In this document: piece by piece, positions 8,555 through 19,300 of the stretch
Layout of the letters: the number at the start of each line of letters is the position of its first letter
Numbering within the stretch: position 1 is the first letter of the stretch
Assembly: GCF_014699005.1 (NCBI RefSeq)
Contig: NZ_JACWZY010000032.1
Location: 1-64,000, forward strand
Source: Spirosoma profusum
GTDB lineage: Bacteria > Bacteroidota > Bacteroidia > Cytophagales > Spirosomataceae
Length of the DNA stretch: 64,000 bases
Direction: 5' to 3'
The notes under the pieces: generated by a model
What the model was told of the DNA's origin: nothing
What the model saw: only the letters and a program-made list of their open reading frames with translations
Database searches by the model: none
Program-made: the position numbers and the translations under genes

Positions 8555-8803
8555 GGCGGGTATAAATAGCAGAAATAGCTAACGATCCAAACGTAGTGAG
8601 TTGAAGGACAGATTGAAAGTAAGTCAGGGTGAGTGGTATAGAATTCTGTGTGAGCAGTCGGAATTTTGCGTGAAAGCTGTGAACGGTCAGCCAGGTGGTT
8701 CACTCAGAAAATAAACCACTCACTCAAAAGAGTGGATACTTCAGCCAGATAAAGAAGAATACTACGTCTGTTTATCAGTACCTTGTCTGACATTCCTAAC
8801 TCT
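8555..8803. promoter_or_regulatory. Divergent intergenic region with short repeats
   Basis: This gap separates the minus-strand acylation cluster from the plus-strand LytS-type kinase gene, so it should hold promoters for both. Visible elements are GTGGTT paired with AACCAC (about 8696-8720), CCACTC paired with GAGTGG (about 8717-8736), and repeated GTGA-starting decamers near 8650, 8670 and 8679. Some could be regulator sites, but no consensus can be assigned. Confidence 0.3.
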
Positions 8804-10831
8804 ATGCGTACACTAATTCTTCTAGCTCTATTGCTAAACGTATCGGTTGCCTTTGGGCAGGAGAAACCCGTTGAATTGCCAGCAGAGTTGCCTGGAGGCT
8901 CTCTGGATATTGGGCGTTACGTTAGCTTTTACGAGGATGCCTCAACCGATACGTTGCCTGCTAAAGCCATTTTGACAAAACCATTTCAACCATTTTTACT
9001 ACGTCCCACGAATCGGCTTTCTACTCGGGGGCCGGTAATGAAATGGTTACGTTTCACCCTACAAAATACGGATTTACATAAACCTGTCAACTTGTGGCTT
9101 CATGTTGGGCGCCATAGTTTAATACGTTTGTATTCCGTTGATTCTCTGAAAAATACCAACTTACTGACGGTTGCGGGAGGGAGTATTCCGGCGGATGGTA
9201 TTGCGTCCGACGCACCTGGCCGAATGGTCGTGCGCATTGCCCTTGCACCTAACCAACAACAAACTTTTTTACTCAGTGTTGCTACGTTTCAGAGCCCTGA
9301 TCCTATACAAACAACCTTGTACACGCTTCCGTTTTACAAAAGTTTCCTCAATGATTTCCATCAACGTCAACTACCCGTCCTTGCTTTTTATATTGGGTTG
9401 ATCGCCTGTCTGCTGTTCATGGGTTTGTTTGCTACGGCGCAGTACGTAACAAATCGGGATGTTATCTACGTCTGGTATTCACTCTACATATTGACTACCT
9501 GTTTCAATTTTCTCCGTGTACCCGAAACACAGTTCCAGCTCGACTGGTGGTTGCCAAATCACCCTACGGTTCGACTGACGCTGTTGCCGATTATTCAGTT
9601 AGCCACACAATTCTTTTACCTGCTTTTCTTCGGTACGCTTCTGGAGTTACCACGCTACCAGCCCCGACTCTGGCAGTGGTACCGCTCATTTCTAGCCTGT
9701 TTGACCGTCTTGTTTGGTTTAAGCCTGGGCAGTTTGCTGATTGGGGGAGGTGGAAGTTTGCTGCTAATCTATTTCAGTCGACCGTCAGGATTGCTGGTCA
9801 TGATGACATTGGTGGCCATAATAATCTTAGCGGGTTTGGCGCTACGTGGGAAACATGCGTTACGTTCCTATGCGTTTGTCGGGCTGGTTTTCATTGCTAT
9901 TGGGGCTATAGCGATGCTCTTACTGAATCGTATGAACCTGTCACGTACATCAATATTTCTGCAAATGCCTTCTATATTCCTGGGGGGTGCTACGTTACTG
10001 GAGGTGTTTTGTTTCTCGCTGGCTTTGGGCAAACGAACCTATTTGGTCGAAAAAGAAAAGAAACAGCTTCAACAACGTCATACAGAAGAACTTGAAACGC
10101 AATTAGCCCTGCGAACGAAAGAAGTTCAGGAACAGAGCCGTCAGTTGGAAGTCCAGCACATCCGCCAGTTAGAAACTGAATTCGAACAGAAATTGGCCGA
10201 TACCGAGATGACGGCGCTACGTGCCCAGATGAATCCTCACTTCATTTTCAACTGCCTCAACTCCATCAAACTTTACACCCTCGACAACGAAGCCGAAAAA
10301 GCTTCCGACTACCTCACCAAATTCGCCCGACTGATCCGGTTGGTACTCGAAAACTCTCGTTCCGAATATGTAACCCTACAAAATGAACTGGAGGCCCTCC
10401 AGCTCTATATCGAACTGGAAGCGATGCGCTTTAAGCATAAACTCCAGTTCAGCATTCAGGTAGACCCAGCCATCGACCAACGCTTTATCCGCATTCCGCC
10501 CTTACTGTTGCAGCCTTACGTAGAAAATGCGATCTGGCACGGATTGATGCATAAACCCGAAGGTGGTACAGTAAGTGTAGACGTAACTCAGCCCCAGGAA
10601 AGTTTATTGCACATTGAGATTACCGATGATGGCGTAGGACGGCAGCAGGCAAGTGAACTAAAGAGCAAGTCGGCCGGTAAATACAAGTCGTTTGGGATGC
10701 AGGTGACAGCCGACCGGATTCGGATGATTAATCAGCTGTACAATACCCAGGCGCAGGCTCAGATTGTCGATTTAGTGGATAGTTTTGGAGAGCCTGGTGG
10801 AACGCAGGTAATTTTAAAAATACCCGTATGA
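8804..10831 (+). CDS. LytS-type sensor histidine kinase with 7TM-DISM input
   Basis: The 675-residue protein starts at the ATG at 8804, where MRTLILLALLLNVSVAFGQ is a signal peptide. A TTG seven codons upstream is less likely. An extracellular beta domain (about 25-165) of the 7TMR-DISMED2 type is followed by seven membrane helices (about 180-390) and a coiled coil. The kinase domain has the phosphoacceptor in MNPHFIFNCLNSIKLY (His about 478) and PLLLQPYVENAIWHGLMHK as the N box, typical of the His_kinase/LytS group. Ligands of DISM sensors are often carbohydrates. The LytTR regulator follows about 100 bases downstream and is the likely partner. Confidence 0.9.
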   Translation: MRTLILLALLLNVSVAFGQEKPVELPAELPGGSLDIGRYVSFYEDASTDTLPAKAILTKPFQPFLLRPTNRLSTRGPVMKWLRFTLQNTDLHKPVNLWLHVGRHSLIRLYSVDSLKNTNLLTVAGGSIPADGIASDAPGRMVVRIALAPNQQQTFLLSVATFQSPDPIQTTLYTLPFYKSFLNDFHQRQLPVLAFYIGLIACLLFMGLFATAQYVTNRDVIYVWYSLYILTTCFNFLRVPETQFQLDWWLPNHPTVRLTLLPIIQLATQFFYLLFFGTLLELPRYQPRLWQWYRSFLACLTVLFGLSLGSLLIGGGGSLLLIYFSRPSGLLVMMTLVAIIILAGLALRGKHALRSYAFVGLVFIAIGAIAMLLLNRMNLSRTSIFLQMPSIFLGGATLLEVFCFSLALGKRTYLVEKEKKQLQQRHTEELETQLALRTKEVQEQSRQLEVQHIRQLETEFEQKLADTEMTALRAQMNPHFIFNCLNSIKLYTLDNEAEKASDYLTKFARLIRLVLENSRSEYVTLQNELEALQLYIELEAMRFKHKLQFSIQVDPAIDQRFIRIPPLLLQPYVENAIWHGLMHKPEGGTVSVDVTQPQESLLHIEITDDGVGRQQASELKSKSAGKYKSFGMQVTADRIRMINQLYNTQAQAQIVDLVDSFGEPGGTQVILKIPV

Positions 10832-10867
10832 AAACGCTACGTTAGTAACTATACAGATACCAATATA

Positions 10868-10928
10868 AAGAGCGAACGTGCGATTTACCGACTGGCTTTC
10901 ACTCTTTTGCTCATTCACTCTTTCAACT
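10868..10928. repeat. Degenerate AAAGAGCGAAAGAGTGA-type palindrome
   Basis: AAAGAGCGAACGTGCG near 10868 is partly complementary to TTTCACTCTTTTGCTCATTC and ACTCTTT near 10897-10925, just before the regulator start. It is related to the perfect 33-bp palindrome at 61011-61114 and to the direct repeats near 62824-62856. Confidence 0.4.
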
Positions 10929-11684
10929 ATGCATGCGCTCATCATCGACGACGAACCCGACAATGTACGACTATTGGCCTTGCAACTAGCCCGGCACTGT
11001 CCGCAGGTTGACGTAGTAGGCCAGTTTACCGACAGTATTGAAGGGTTGAAGGCTATCCAGGCGCTTCGACCGGCGCTGGTTTTTCTGGATATTGAGATGC
11101 CACTCATGAATGGGTTTCAACTCCTGGAAAAAGTCGGTGATATTACGTTCCATATCGTGTTCGTCACAGCCTACGACCAGTATGCCGTGCGGGCCTTTCG
11201 GTTCAGTGCGCTGGATTATCTGCTCAAACCCATCGATACGGTTGATCTGATTGCTACGGTACGACGGGCTGAGACCACAACACGTATCAACCCTCAACAA
11301 CTGGACCTGATGCGGCAATACTATCCAACTAACGTAGCGGGTGGTGGCCCAATTGCGAAAGGACGTATCGCCTTACCCCACGCCAGCGGGATGGTTTTTG
11401 TGGAGACAAAACAGATTATTTACTGCGAAGCAGATAGTAATTATACTCGTTTCTGTCTGGCCAGTGGTGAACACTACGTTATTGCCAAAACCTTAGGTGA
11501 TGTACAGGAAGTCCTTGAAACGGGCGATTTTGTTCGGGTGCACCGACAATACATAGTTAATCTGGAGCACATTCAGAAATTAGTCAAAGGAGAAGGCACC
11601 TATCTATTGATGACCAATGGAACCAGCATTCCGATAGCCCGCCAGCAGAAAGACCGGCTGATGGAACGATTTGGCTGGGTCTAA
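10929..11684 (+). CDS. LytTR-family response regulator
   Basis: A 251-residue protein from the ATG at 10929 (MHALIIDDEPDNVRLL). The frame is open further upstream but that part does not fit the receiver fold. The receiver domain (1-115) has the acidic pocket in IDDEPD and the phosphoacceptor in LVFLDIEMPLMNGF (Asp about 54), with the lysine in LDYLLKPID. The C-terminal LytTR DNA-binding domain (about 150-250) contains DFVRVHRQYIVNL. Such regulators bind direct repeats upstream of target promoters. The partner is the kinase encoded just upstream. Confidence 0.92.
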   Translation: MHALIIDDEPDNVRLLALQLARHCPQVDVVGQFTDSIEGLKAIQALRPALVFLDIEMPLMNGFQLLEKVGDITFHIVFVTAYDQYAVRAFRFSALDYLLKPIDTVDLIATVRRAETTTRINPQQLDLMRQYYPTNVAGGGPIAKGRIALPHASGMVFVETKQIIYCEADSNYTRFCLASGEHYVIAKTLGDVQEVLETGDFVRVHRQYIVNLEHIQKLVKGEGTYLLMTNGTSIPIARQQKDRLMERFGWV

Positions 11685-12115
11685 AACCACTACGTTCATT
11701 GCCTGCCTAAGTGGAGTTGCTAAGAAGTTGTGCCACAGAGAGTAAAGAAGATATGCAGAGGATTATTCTCCGTGTTTCTCCTTAATTCTCTGTGCATCTC
11801 TGTGTCACAACTCTTTAGCGATACACTAAGAACAACTGACCTCTTCCGGTCTGAACTACTATGTAGATAATTGCTTCATTGAGGCATTTATTCGAGGAAT
11901 TTGGCATTTCTCCGGCAAAATTCCGGCCGTTGGAACAGTAGTCCACCTTTTTGGCACCAGAGTCCACCTCCTTTTTAGGCAATCTCCCTAGAATTGTCCT
12001 GCTGTTTGATTCCGTCAAAAACCAGGCAGCCCATGGCTGATGGGGTCATTTTGATTTAGTGAACGGTACGTCATTCTATAATTCAAAATTTTCCTAAACC
12101 CCAGTCCTTTCCATC
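11685..12115. other. Intergenic region with palindrome and short direct repeat
   Basis: Apart from the palindrome at 11720-11818 it contains two near-copies of AGTCCACCT followed by a T-rich run (about 11938-11975). A minus-strand open frame at 11815-12018 starts only with TTG and has no recognisable features, so I do not call it a gene. The region should carry the promoter of the methyltransferase gene. Confidence 0.5.
11720..11818. repeat. Palindrome, GACACAGAGATGCACGGAG family
   Basis: Left arm 11720-11740 (TAAGAAGTTGTGCCACAGAG) pairs imperfectly with 11798-11818 (CTCTGTGTCACAACTCTTTA). The inner part is also related to the family at 3384-3476. It follows the LytTR gene and could act as a terminator. 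Confidence 0.65.
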
Positions 12116-13159
12116 ATGAACACAGCACCTGAACAAAAACAGCTTACACCGGCTCGAATCATGGAAACCGCAACGGCTTTCTTTGCGTCGAAAACGCTCC
12201 TGAGCGCGGTTAAACTTGGCGTTTTTACTACACTCTCTGGCAATCAGTCCTTATCTGGTAAAGAGATTCAAAAAGCCTTAAAACTACACGACCGGAGTGT
12301 TTACGATTTTTTAGATGCGCTGGTGGCCCTTGGCTTTCTAAACCGCACGGGTTTGCTTGAAACAGCTGAATATTCCAATACTCCAGAAACCGAAATCTTT
12401 CTCGACAAAAACAAGCCTTCGTACATCGGGGGATTTGTGGAAATGGCCAATGATCGGCTGTACCCATTTTGGGGAGACCTGGATGAAGCGTTGCTTACTG
12501 GTCAACCCCAGAATGAGATCAAGCACACAGGCCGGTCAATGTTTGAGGAGCTTTATGCCAAACCGGAACGGCTGAAACAGTTCATCAATGCGATGTCGGG
12601 TATTTCTACCGGCAACTTTATGGCCCTGGCTCAAAAGTTCGATTTTTCACGGTATTCGAGCCTCTGTGATATAGGGGGCGCGGCAGGTGTCTTGTCTGTT
12701 GAGGTGGCCAGACAACACCCAAAAATAACCTGCACGACAGCCGATCTGCCAGCGGTTGAGCCCATTGCAAAGGAATATATAGCCGCACAGGGTATGTCGG
12801 ACCGGGTGAAAACCGCCAACATCGATTTCTTTACAGACGAGTTTCCAAAAGCGGATGTCATTACCATGGGGATGATCCTGCATGATTGGGACCTTCCCAA
12901 TAAAATGATGCTGATTAAAAAAGCGTATGATGCGCTACCAACAGGCGGTGCGTTGATCGCGGTGGAAGCCCTGATCGATGATGACCGTCGGAAAAACGCT
13001 TTTGGACTAATGATGTCGCTCAATATGCTGATCGAATTCGGCGTTGCTTTTGATTTCACCGGCGCTGATTTTGAACGGTGGACGAAGGAGGTAGGATTTC
13101 GCAGGGTTGACGTAATTCCGTTGGCAGGACCATCCAGCGCTGCTATCGCTTACAAGTAG
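12116..13159 (+). CDS. SAM-dependent O-methyltransferase
   Basis: The 347-residue protein has an N-terminal winged-helix dimerisation domain (about 10-105; SLSGKEIQKALKLHDRSVYD) and a C-terminal Rossmann methyltransferase. The SAM-binding glycine loop is LCDIGGAAGVLSVEVA (about residue 180) and the catalytic-region motif MGMILHDWDLPNKM matches the acetylserotonin or hydroxyneurosporene O-methyltransferase group (Methyltransf_2), where the histidine acts as base. The substrate is unknown. It stands alone, with a hairpin before it and a possible terminator after it (13251-13298). Confidence 0.88.
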   Translation: MNTAPEQKQLTPARIMETATAFFASKTLLSAVKLGVFTTLSGNQSLSGKEIQKALKLHDRSVYDFLDALVALGFLNRTGLLETAEYSNTPETEIFLDKNKPSYIGGFVEMANDRLYPFWGDLDEALLTGQPQNEIKHTGRSMFEELYAKPERLKQFINAMSGISTGNFMALAQKFDFSRYSSLCDIGGAAGVLSVEVARQHPKITCTTADLPAVEPIAKEYIAAQGMSDRVKTANIDFFTDEFPKADVITMGMILHDWDLPNKMMLIKKAYDALPTGGALIAVEALIDDDRRKNAFGLMMSLNMLIEFGVAFDFTGADFERWTKEVGFRRVDVIPLAGPSSAAIAYK

Positions 13160-13250
13160 TAATTCAATTCGTTTTTGATCAGGTAGTCGTGTTCACCGGA
13201 GCCCCTACCAAGTCGCTCATTCTTCAATAACCCATATCCTGAAACGTAGG

Positions 13251-13298
13251 AGACCGGTTTTCACCCACACCGCCGGTCTGGATTCATTTATTTTTTAG
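13251..13298 (+). terminator. Possible rho-independent terminator
   Basis: AGACCGG (13251-13257) pairs with CCGGTCT (13273-13279), and a T-rich run (ATTTATTTTTTAG) follows after about ten bases. It lies about 90 bases after the methyltransferase stop. The stem is short and the T-run is not immediately adjacent. Confidence 0.35.
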
Positions 13299-13376
13299 TT
13301 CCTGTTACGTCCCTCACCGACTGGTTGAAAACCGGCTGACAGGATTGTCTTTGTCTGAACCAGCTACCTAGTGATT

Positions 13377-16300
13377 ATGACTCACTTTTCTACCTTCCTG
13401 TTCCCCCTTCGGGCGTTCCCTATCTTGAGTACCTGGCTTATGTTGCTGTCGCATGCGTACACGACCACAATGGCCCACGAAGTGCGTTTTGTAATGGGAG
13501 CGGACACTACTGGCCCACCCCCTTCAGCAGCTGTCCGTTCTATGGCACGGCAGGCGGCTTTGCTTAGTATAGCGAGCGTTTCACCTACCCGCAATCAGCG
13601 TAATGCCGTTCGAAACACCAACGTAGCAGTTACCTTCGATCAACCCCTGAGTAATACGGGTGCTACGTTGGGGGCGTTGCGCTTATTCTCCCAACAGCGG
13701 GGCGGCCAACTGCGTAACGGAGCCGGCGGAAGTGCCAGCGTTAGTGGAAACACACTTACCTTCAATCCAACCCTTGACTTCAAGCCCGGCGAAAAGGTGT
13801 ATGCCACAGTAACCACTGATATTCAGAGCACTGGGAGTGCTACGTTGGCTCAGGGAAATGTGTTTGAATTTATTGCCCAGTCAGGAGGTACGGGTAAAAG
13901 TAACTTCAAACCGCACCCTACCACCCCCATTGTCTACGTGGGTAACACGCCTTATAACGCCGAAGTAGGCGATCTGGATGGCGATGGCGATCTGGACATA
14001 GTAACAGCCAACATTTATAGCAACAATATAAGTGTACGGCTCAATGATGGGTTGGGCAACTTTATACCCCACTCCACTAATCCAGAGATTTTGGTGGGCT
14101 TAAATCCTTATAACGTAGCATTGGGGGATGTAGACGGTGACGGTGATCTGGATATGCTGGCCCCAAATGTTGGTGATGATAACCTGAGCGTACTCCTCAA
14201 TAATGGATCAGGCAGCTTTACACCACACTCCACTAATCCCCGTCCTTCGGCGAGTGGCGTCTACTACGTCGCTCTTGGGGATGTGGATGGCGATGGTGAT
14301 CTCGACGCGCTGGTATCCTCAGGTACCAGCTTTGTGAGTGTGTTTCTCAATAATGGGTCTGGCAGTTTTATCCTACAGCCAACCACTATTCCGGTTGGAG
14401 GTGGGTGTGTCGTACTCGTATCTGGGGATGTGGATAGCGATGGTGATCTCGATTTTGTTACAACAAATCAGAATAGCAACAATGTGAGTGTACGGCTTAA
14501 CGACGGTTCAGGGAACTTTACTGCCCCGACAAGTAATGCTGATATATCGGTAGGAAGCTTCCCCCGCTGGTTAGCGAAGGGGGATGTGGATAGCGATGGC
14601 GATCTGGACGTATTAGTAGCTAACTATAACGACCTCAATGCGGGTATACTGCTTAACGATGGATCGGGTAATTTTAATCCACACCCCACGAACGCCAACC
14701 CCGATGTACATGGTCGCCCCATTGGCGTCAATTTAGGGGATGTGGATGGCGATGGTGATCTCGATTTACTGGCAGTCGACGGTGCTTCCAACCTGGTAGA
14801 TGTGTTACTCAATCAACCAATAGCACCTGTTGTGAGTGGCTTTGCCGCTACGTCGAGTATTGCCTGTGTGGGGAGTGTTGCTACGTTCACCGCTACGATT
14901 GGCAACGTATCAGGCAGCTATACGTATACACTCACGAATGGCACTAGTACAACCACCGGTTCCACCAGCAATACCGCTCTCAATGTGAGTCTGGTGGCGA
15001 GTGGGTCAGGCACTCAGAGCTTCAGTCTGATAGTGAGTGCTAATGGCAGCTCGACCGTGGTCATCACGAATCTGACGGTGGGCAGCCACCCCGACTACCA
15101 GCCTTTGGTAGACTTTTACAACGCCACCAACGGGCCAAACTGGACCAACAAAACGAGATGGATGACAAGCTGTGACCCTTGTACGGGCAATGGAGGGTTC
15201 CCCTGGTATGGAGTGACTTGTTTAGCTGGGCGGGTGAGCCAACTCGAACTTCAAAACAATGGCTTAAGTGGCAGTATCCCGGCTAGTTTGAGTGCGTTGA
15301 CGAATCTACAACAGCTTAATCTGAGCGCTAATCAGTTAAGTGGCAGTATCCCAACTAGCTTGAGTGCGTTAACGAATCTACAGCGGCTTACTCTGAGTGG
15401 TAACTTGTTAAGTGGCACTATCCCAGCTAGTTTGAGTGCATTGACGAATCTGAAATATCTTTTTCTGTCCAATAACCAGTTAAGTGGTAGTATCCCATCT
15501 ACAATTGGCAGTCTGACGAATCTGCAACATTTTTATCTGAACAATAACCAGTTAAGTGGCAGCATCCCATCTACAATTGGCAATCTGACGAATCTGCAAT
15601 ACCTTGACTTGACCACTAATCAGTTAAGTGGGAGTATCCCAGAGAGTATGGGTAGTCTGATTAACCTGCAAGAGCTTAGGCTGAACGATAATCGGTTAAG
15701 TGGCAGTATCCCCTCTACACTGGGTAGTCTGACTAATGTGCAAGTGCTTAATCTGTATAATAACCAGTTAAGTGGCAGTATCCCATCTACGCTGGGCAGC
15801 CTGTCCAATCTACTTCAGCTTTATCTGAACAATAACCAGTTGAGTGGCAGTATACCATCTACGCTGGGCAACCTGACCAACCCAACACTGCTTGTACTAC
15901 ACACAAACCAGTTGAGTGGCTGTTATCCGGCGAGCCTGACAGCCTTGTGTGAGATATCTACCATGAGTTTTTCCAATAACGCTGGCCTGCCCGGGGGAGG
16001 GAGCAATACAGCCCTTGATGCCTTCTGTGCCACTGGCCAGGGCCGGGATGACTTTGTGCCCACCGCTACGGCCGGTTCATCCACCGCCACGGTGGGCAAT
16101 GTAGTCAGTTTGAGTACAGCCGGGGGCATCAGCTACAGATGGACGGCTCCGGTGGGGGCTCAGCTCAATAGCAGCACCAGCAGTGTGGTCTCGGTCACGC
16201 TGACAACAGCGGGGGTAAAAACCTTCACGGTGGTAGTCAGTCAGGGGGGCAGTTGTAGCCAGACAGCCATAGTTTCGGTAACAGCTACGGCAGTTGCGCC

Positions 16301-19300
16301 TACGGTGAGTGGCTTTGCTGCTACGTCGGAAACTGTCTGTGCAGGCAGCGTCGCTACGTTCACCGCGACGGTGGGCAACGTATCAGGCAGCTACGCTTAC
16401 ACACTCACCAATGGTAGCAGCACTACTAGTGGCACCAGCAGTAGTACTATTTTCAGTGCAAGTCTGGTGGTGAGTGGTTCGGAGAGTCAAAGTTTCAGTC
16501 TGGTGGTGAGCGATGATGGCACGACAGTGGCTACCACAACGCTGACAGTGGGCAGTCATCCAGACTTGCAAGCCTTGACCGATCTCTATAACAGCACGAA
16601 TGGTGCAGGCTGGACCAATAAGACAGGTTGGTTAACCAGTTGTAACCCCTGTGGTTGGTATGGGGTTAGTTGCATCGGGGGGCGAGTGGTAACGCTAGAT
16701 CTATCTCGCAATGCGTTGAGTGGCAGTATTCCTTCCAGTTTGAGTGCCCTTTCCAACCTGAAAAACCTACAGTTAGACTATAATCAATTAAGAGGAAGTA
16801 TCCCGTCGAGTTTGGGATTACTCACTAACTTGACTTTTATCAATCTAATCAGTAATGAGTTGAGTGGGAGTATTCCGGCCAGTCTAGGGTCTTTAACGAA
16901 CCTGGGATACCTGGATATATCTTACAATACGTTGAGTGGGAGTATTCCGGCCAGTTTTTCGGCCCTTTCCAAGCTACAAACCCTATCCCTGGACAATAAT
17001 CAGTTGAGTGGGAGTATTCCCGGAAGTTTGGGGGCTTTAGCTAACCTAAAATATCTGGGGCTGTCTTCCAATGCGTTGAGTGGGAGTATTCCGACTAGTT
17101 TTTCGGCCCTTTCCAAACTGGAACGTCTCGAATTGAATATCAATCAATTGAGTGGGAATATTCCAGCCGGTTTATCGATCCTCTCCAATCTACAAACCCT
17201 ATTCCTATCTTCCAATCAACTAAGTGGGAGTATACCTGAGAGCTTATCGGCCCTTTCCAATCTGGAATATTTATACCTGGACAGAAACGAATTGAGTGGG
17301 AGTATTCCGGTTAATTTGGGCGCATTAACGGACCTGAAACTGCTATCTCTACATTCTAATAATTTGAGTGGGAGTATTCCAGCTAGTTTGGGGGCGTTAA
17401 CTAATCTGCAATCGTTATATCTGAATTCCAATCAGTTGAGTGGTTGTTATCCGGCTAGTCTAACCGCTTTATGTGGGATATCGAATAAAGTTTTCGCGAG
17501 CAATGTGGGTTTACCCAGCGGGGGCAGTAGTGCCGGTTTCAATGCCTTCTGTGCGACCGGACGGGGCAGTGATGCCTTTGTGCCTATCGCAACAGCCAGT
17601 CCAGCCTCCACCACGGTGGGCAATGTGATCAGTCTGAGCACCACAGGAGGGGCCAGTTACAGTTGGCGTGTTCCGTCTGGAGCAGTGTTCACTAGTAGTG
17701 CCAGTAGCAATGTGGTTTCGGCTAGCCTGACAACATCAGGAGTAAAAACCTTCACCGTGGTGGTCAGTCAGGGAGGTAGTTGTACTCAGACGGCTATGGT
17801 TTCGGTGACGGCCACAGCTGTTGTGCCCACTGTGAGTGGCTTTGCCGCTACGTCGGGAACGGTGTGCGTAGGTAGTGTTGCTACGTTCACCGCTACGATT
17901 GGCAACGTATCGGGCAGCTACGCTTACACGCTCACGAATGGTACTAGTTCCACCACTGGCACCTCCAGTAATACGGCTCTTACCTTACCTCAACCTGCAT
18001 CGGGTTCAGGTAGTCAAAGCTTTACGCTCATCGTCAGCAATAATGACCAGTCTACTACGGCTACAGCCGGCCTTTGGGTAAATCCTCTACCCACCACCAG
18101 TCTGCAAGCCAGTGGTACGCTCACCTGCGCCACGACCAGTGTCACCCTGATCGCTGGCGGGGGAAGCATTGGGCAGCCGTTCTCGTATAGCTTCAGTGGG
18201 GCTGGACTGGTGAGCCAGAATCCGATCAGTGGCACGGCAGTAGCGGCTGCAACTGGTACGTACTCGGTTACGGTCACTACGTCAGGAGGCTGTTCGGCTA
18301 CGGCCACTACGTCGGTCAGCAGCAACACCACTACGCCCACGGCCACTATTCTGGCTCCATCAAGCGCTACCCTTACCTGCACCATGCCTAGTCTGAGCCT
18401 CACGGCCACCGGGGGCGGTACGTATCGTTGGGATAATAACTCGATAAGTGCCATTCGCTCGGTCACCGCTTCAGGCCCTTACTCGGTTACGGTGACGAGC
18501 GTCAATGGTTGCTCAAGTACAGCAAGTATCCAAATTAGTCAGCATGATACCCCGCCCACGTTAAGCATCAACCCAGTGAGTGCTACGTTAACATGTACCA
18601 ATCCAGTGGTAAGCTTGACCGCAGTAGGCACTGGTTCGTATCGGTGGAACACCGGGGCCACTACGTCCTCCATTAGTGCTACGTCGGCTGCTATATATTC
18701 CGTTACGTTGACGGGAACCAATGGCTGCTCAAGTACAGCAACTGCCCAGGTTTTCCAGGATAACTCAGCGCCTTCCGTGAATATCAATCCGACCAGTGCT
18801 ACGTTGAGTTGCGCGAATCCAGTGGTGAGTTTAAGTGTCATTGGTAGTGGTACGTATCGCTGGAATACGGGAGCCGTTACGTCCATGATCAGTGCTACGC
18901 TAGCCGATACGTACTCCGTTACATTGACCAGCACCAATGGTTGTACCGCTACAGCGTCAGCCCAGGTTTTCCAGAATAACTCGTTGCCGACGGTGAGCAT
19001 AACTCCGGGCTCCGCTACATTGAGCTGTAATACCTCTTCGGTGAGTCTGAGTGCAGTCGGCACGGGTACGTATCGATGGAATACAGGCGACGCTACGTCC
19101 TCCATCAGTGCTACGTTGGCGGGGACTTACTCCGTTACGTTGACAGGAACCAATGGCTGTTCGAGTACGGCCAGTACCAGCGTTACGTATCGGAACTGTG
19201 CGCCCACGCTGGCCAATGCCATCCCGTCCCAGTTTGCCAATTTGGGGACTGCATTTAGCTATGTCATCCCTGCCACTACGTTCACCGACGCTGAAACGCC

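Noticed and set aside
11815..12018. 67-residue minus-strand frame next to a palindrome
   Set aside because: Starts only with TTG, partly overlaps a repeat and shows no recognisable domain.
15240..17460. Regular repeats that could suggest a CRISPR or satellite array
   Set aside because: The 72-base periodicity is in frame and encodes 24-residue leucine-rich repeats.
18539..19105. 188-residue minus-strand frame inside the giant protein gene
   Set aside because: Its repeats mirror the Ig-like repeats on the other strand, so it is a shadow of repetitive coding DNA.
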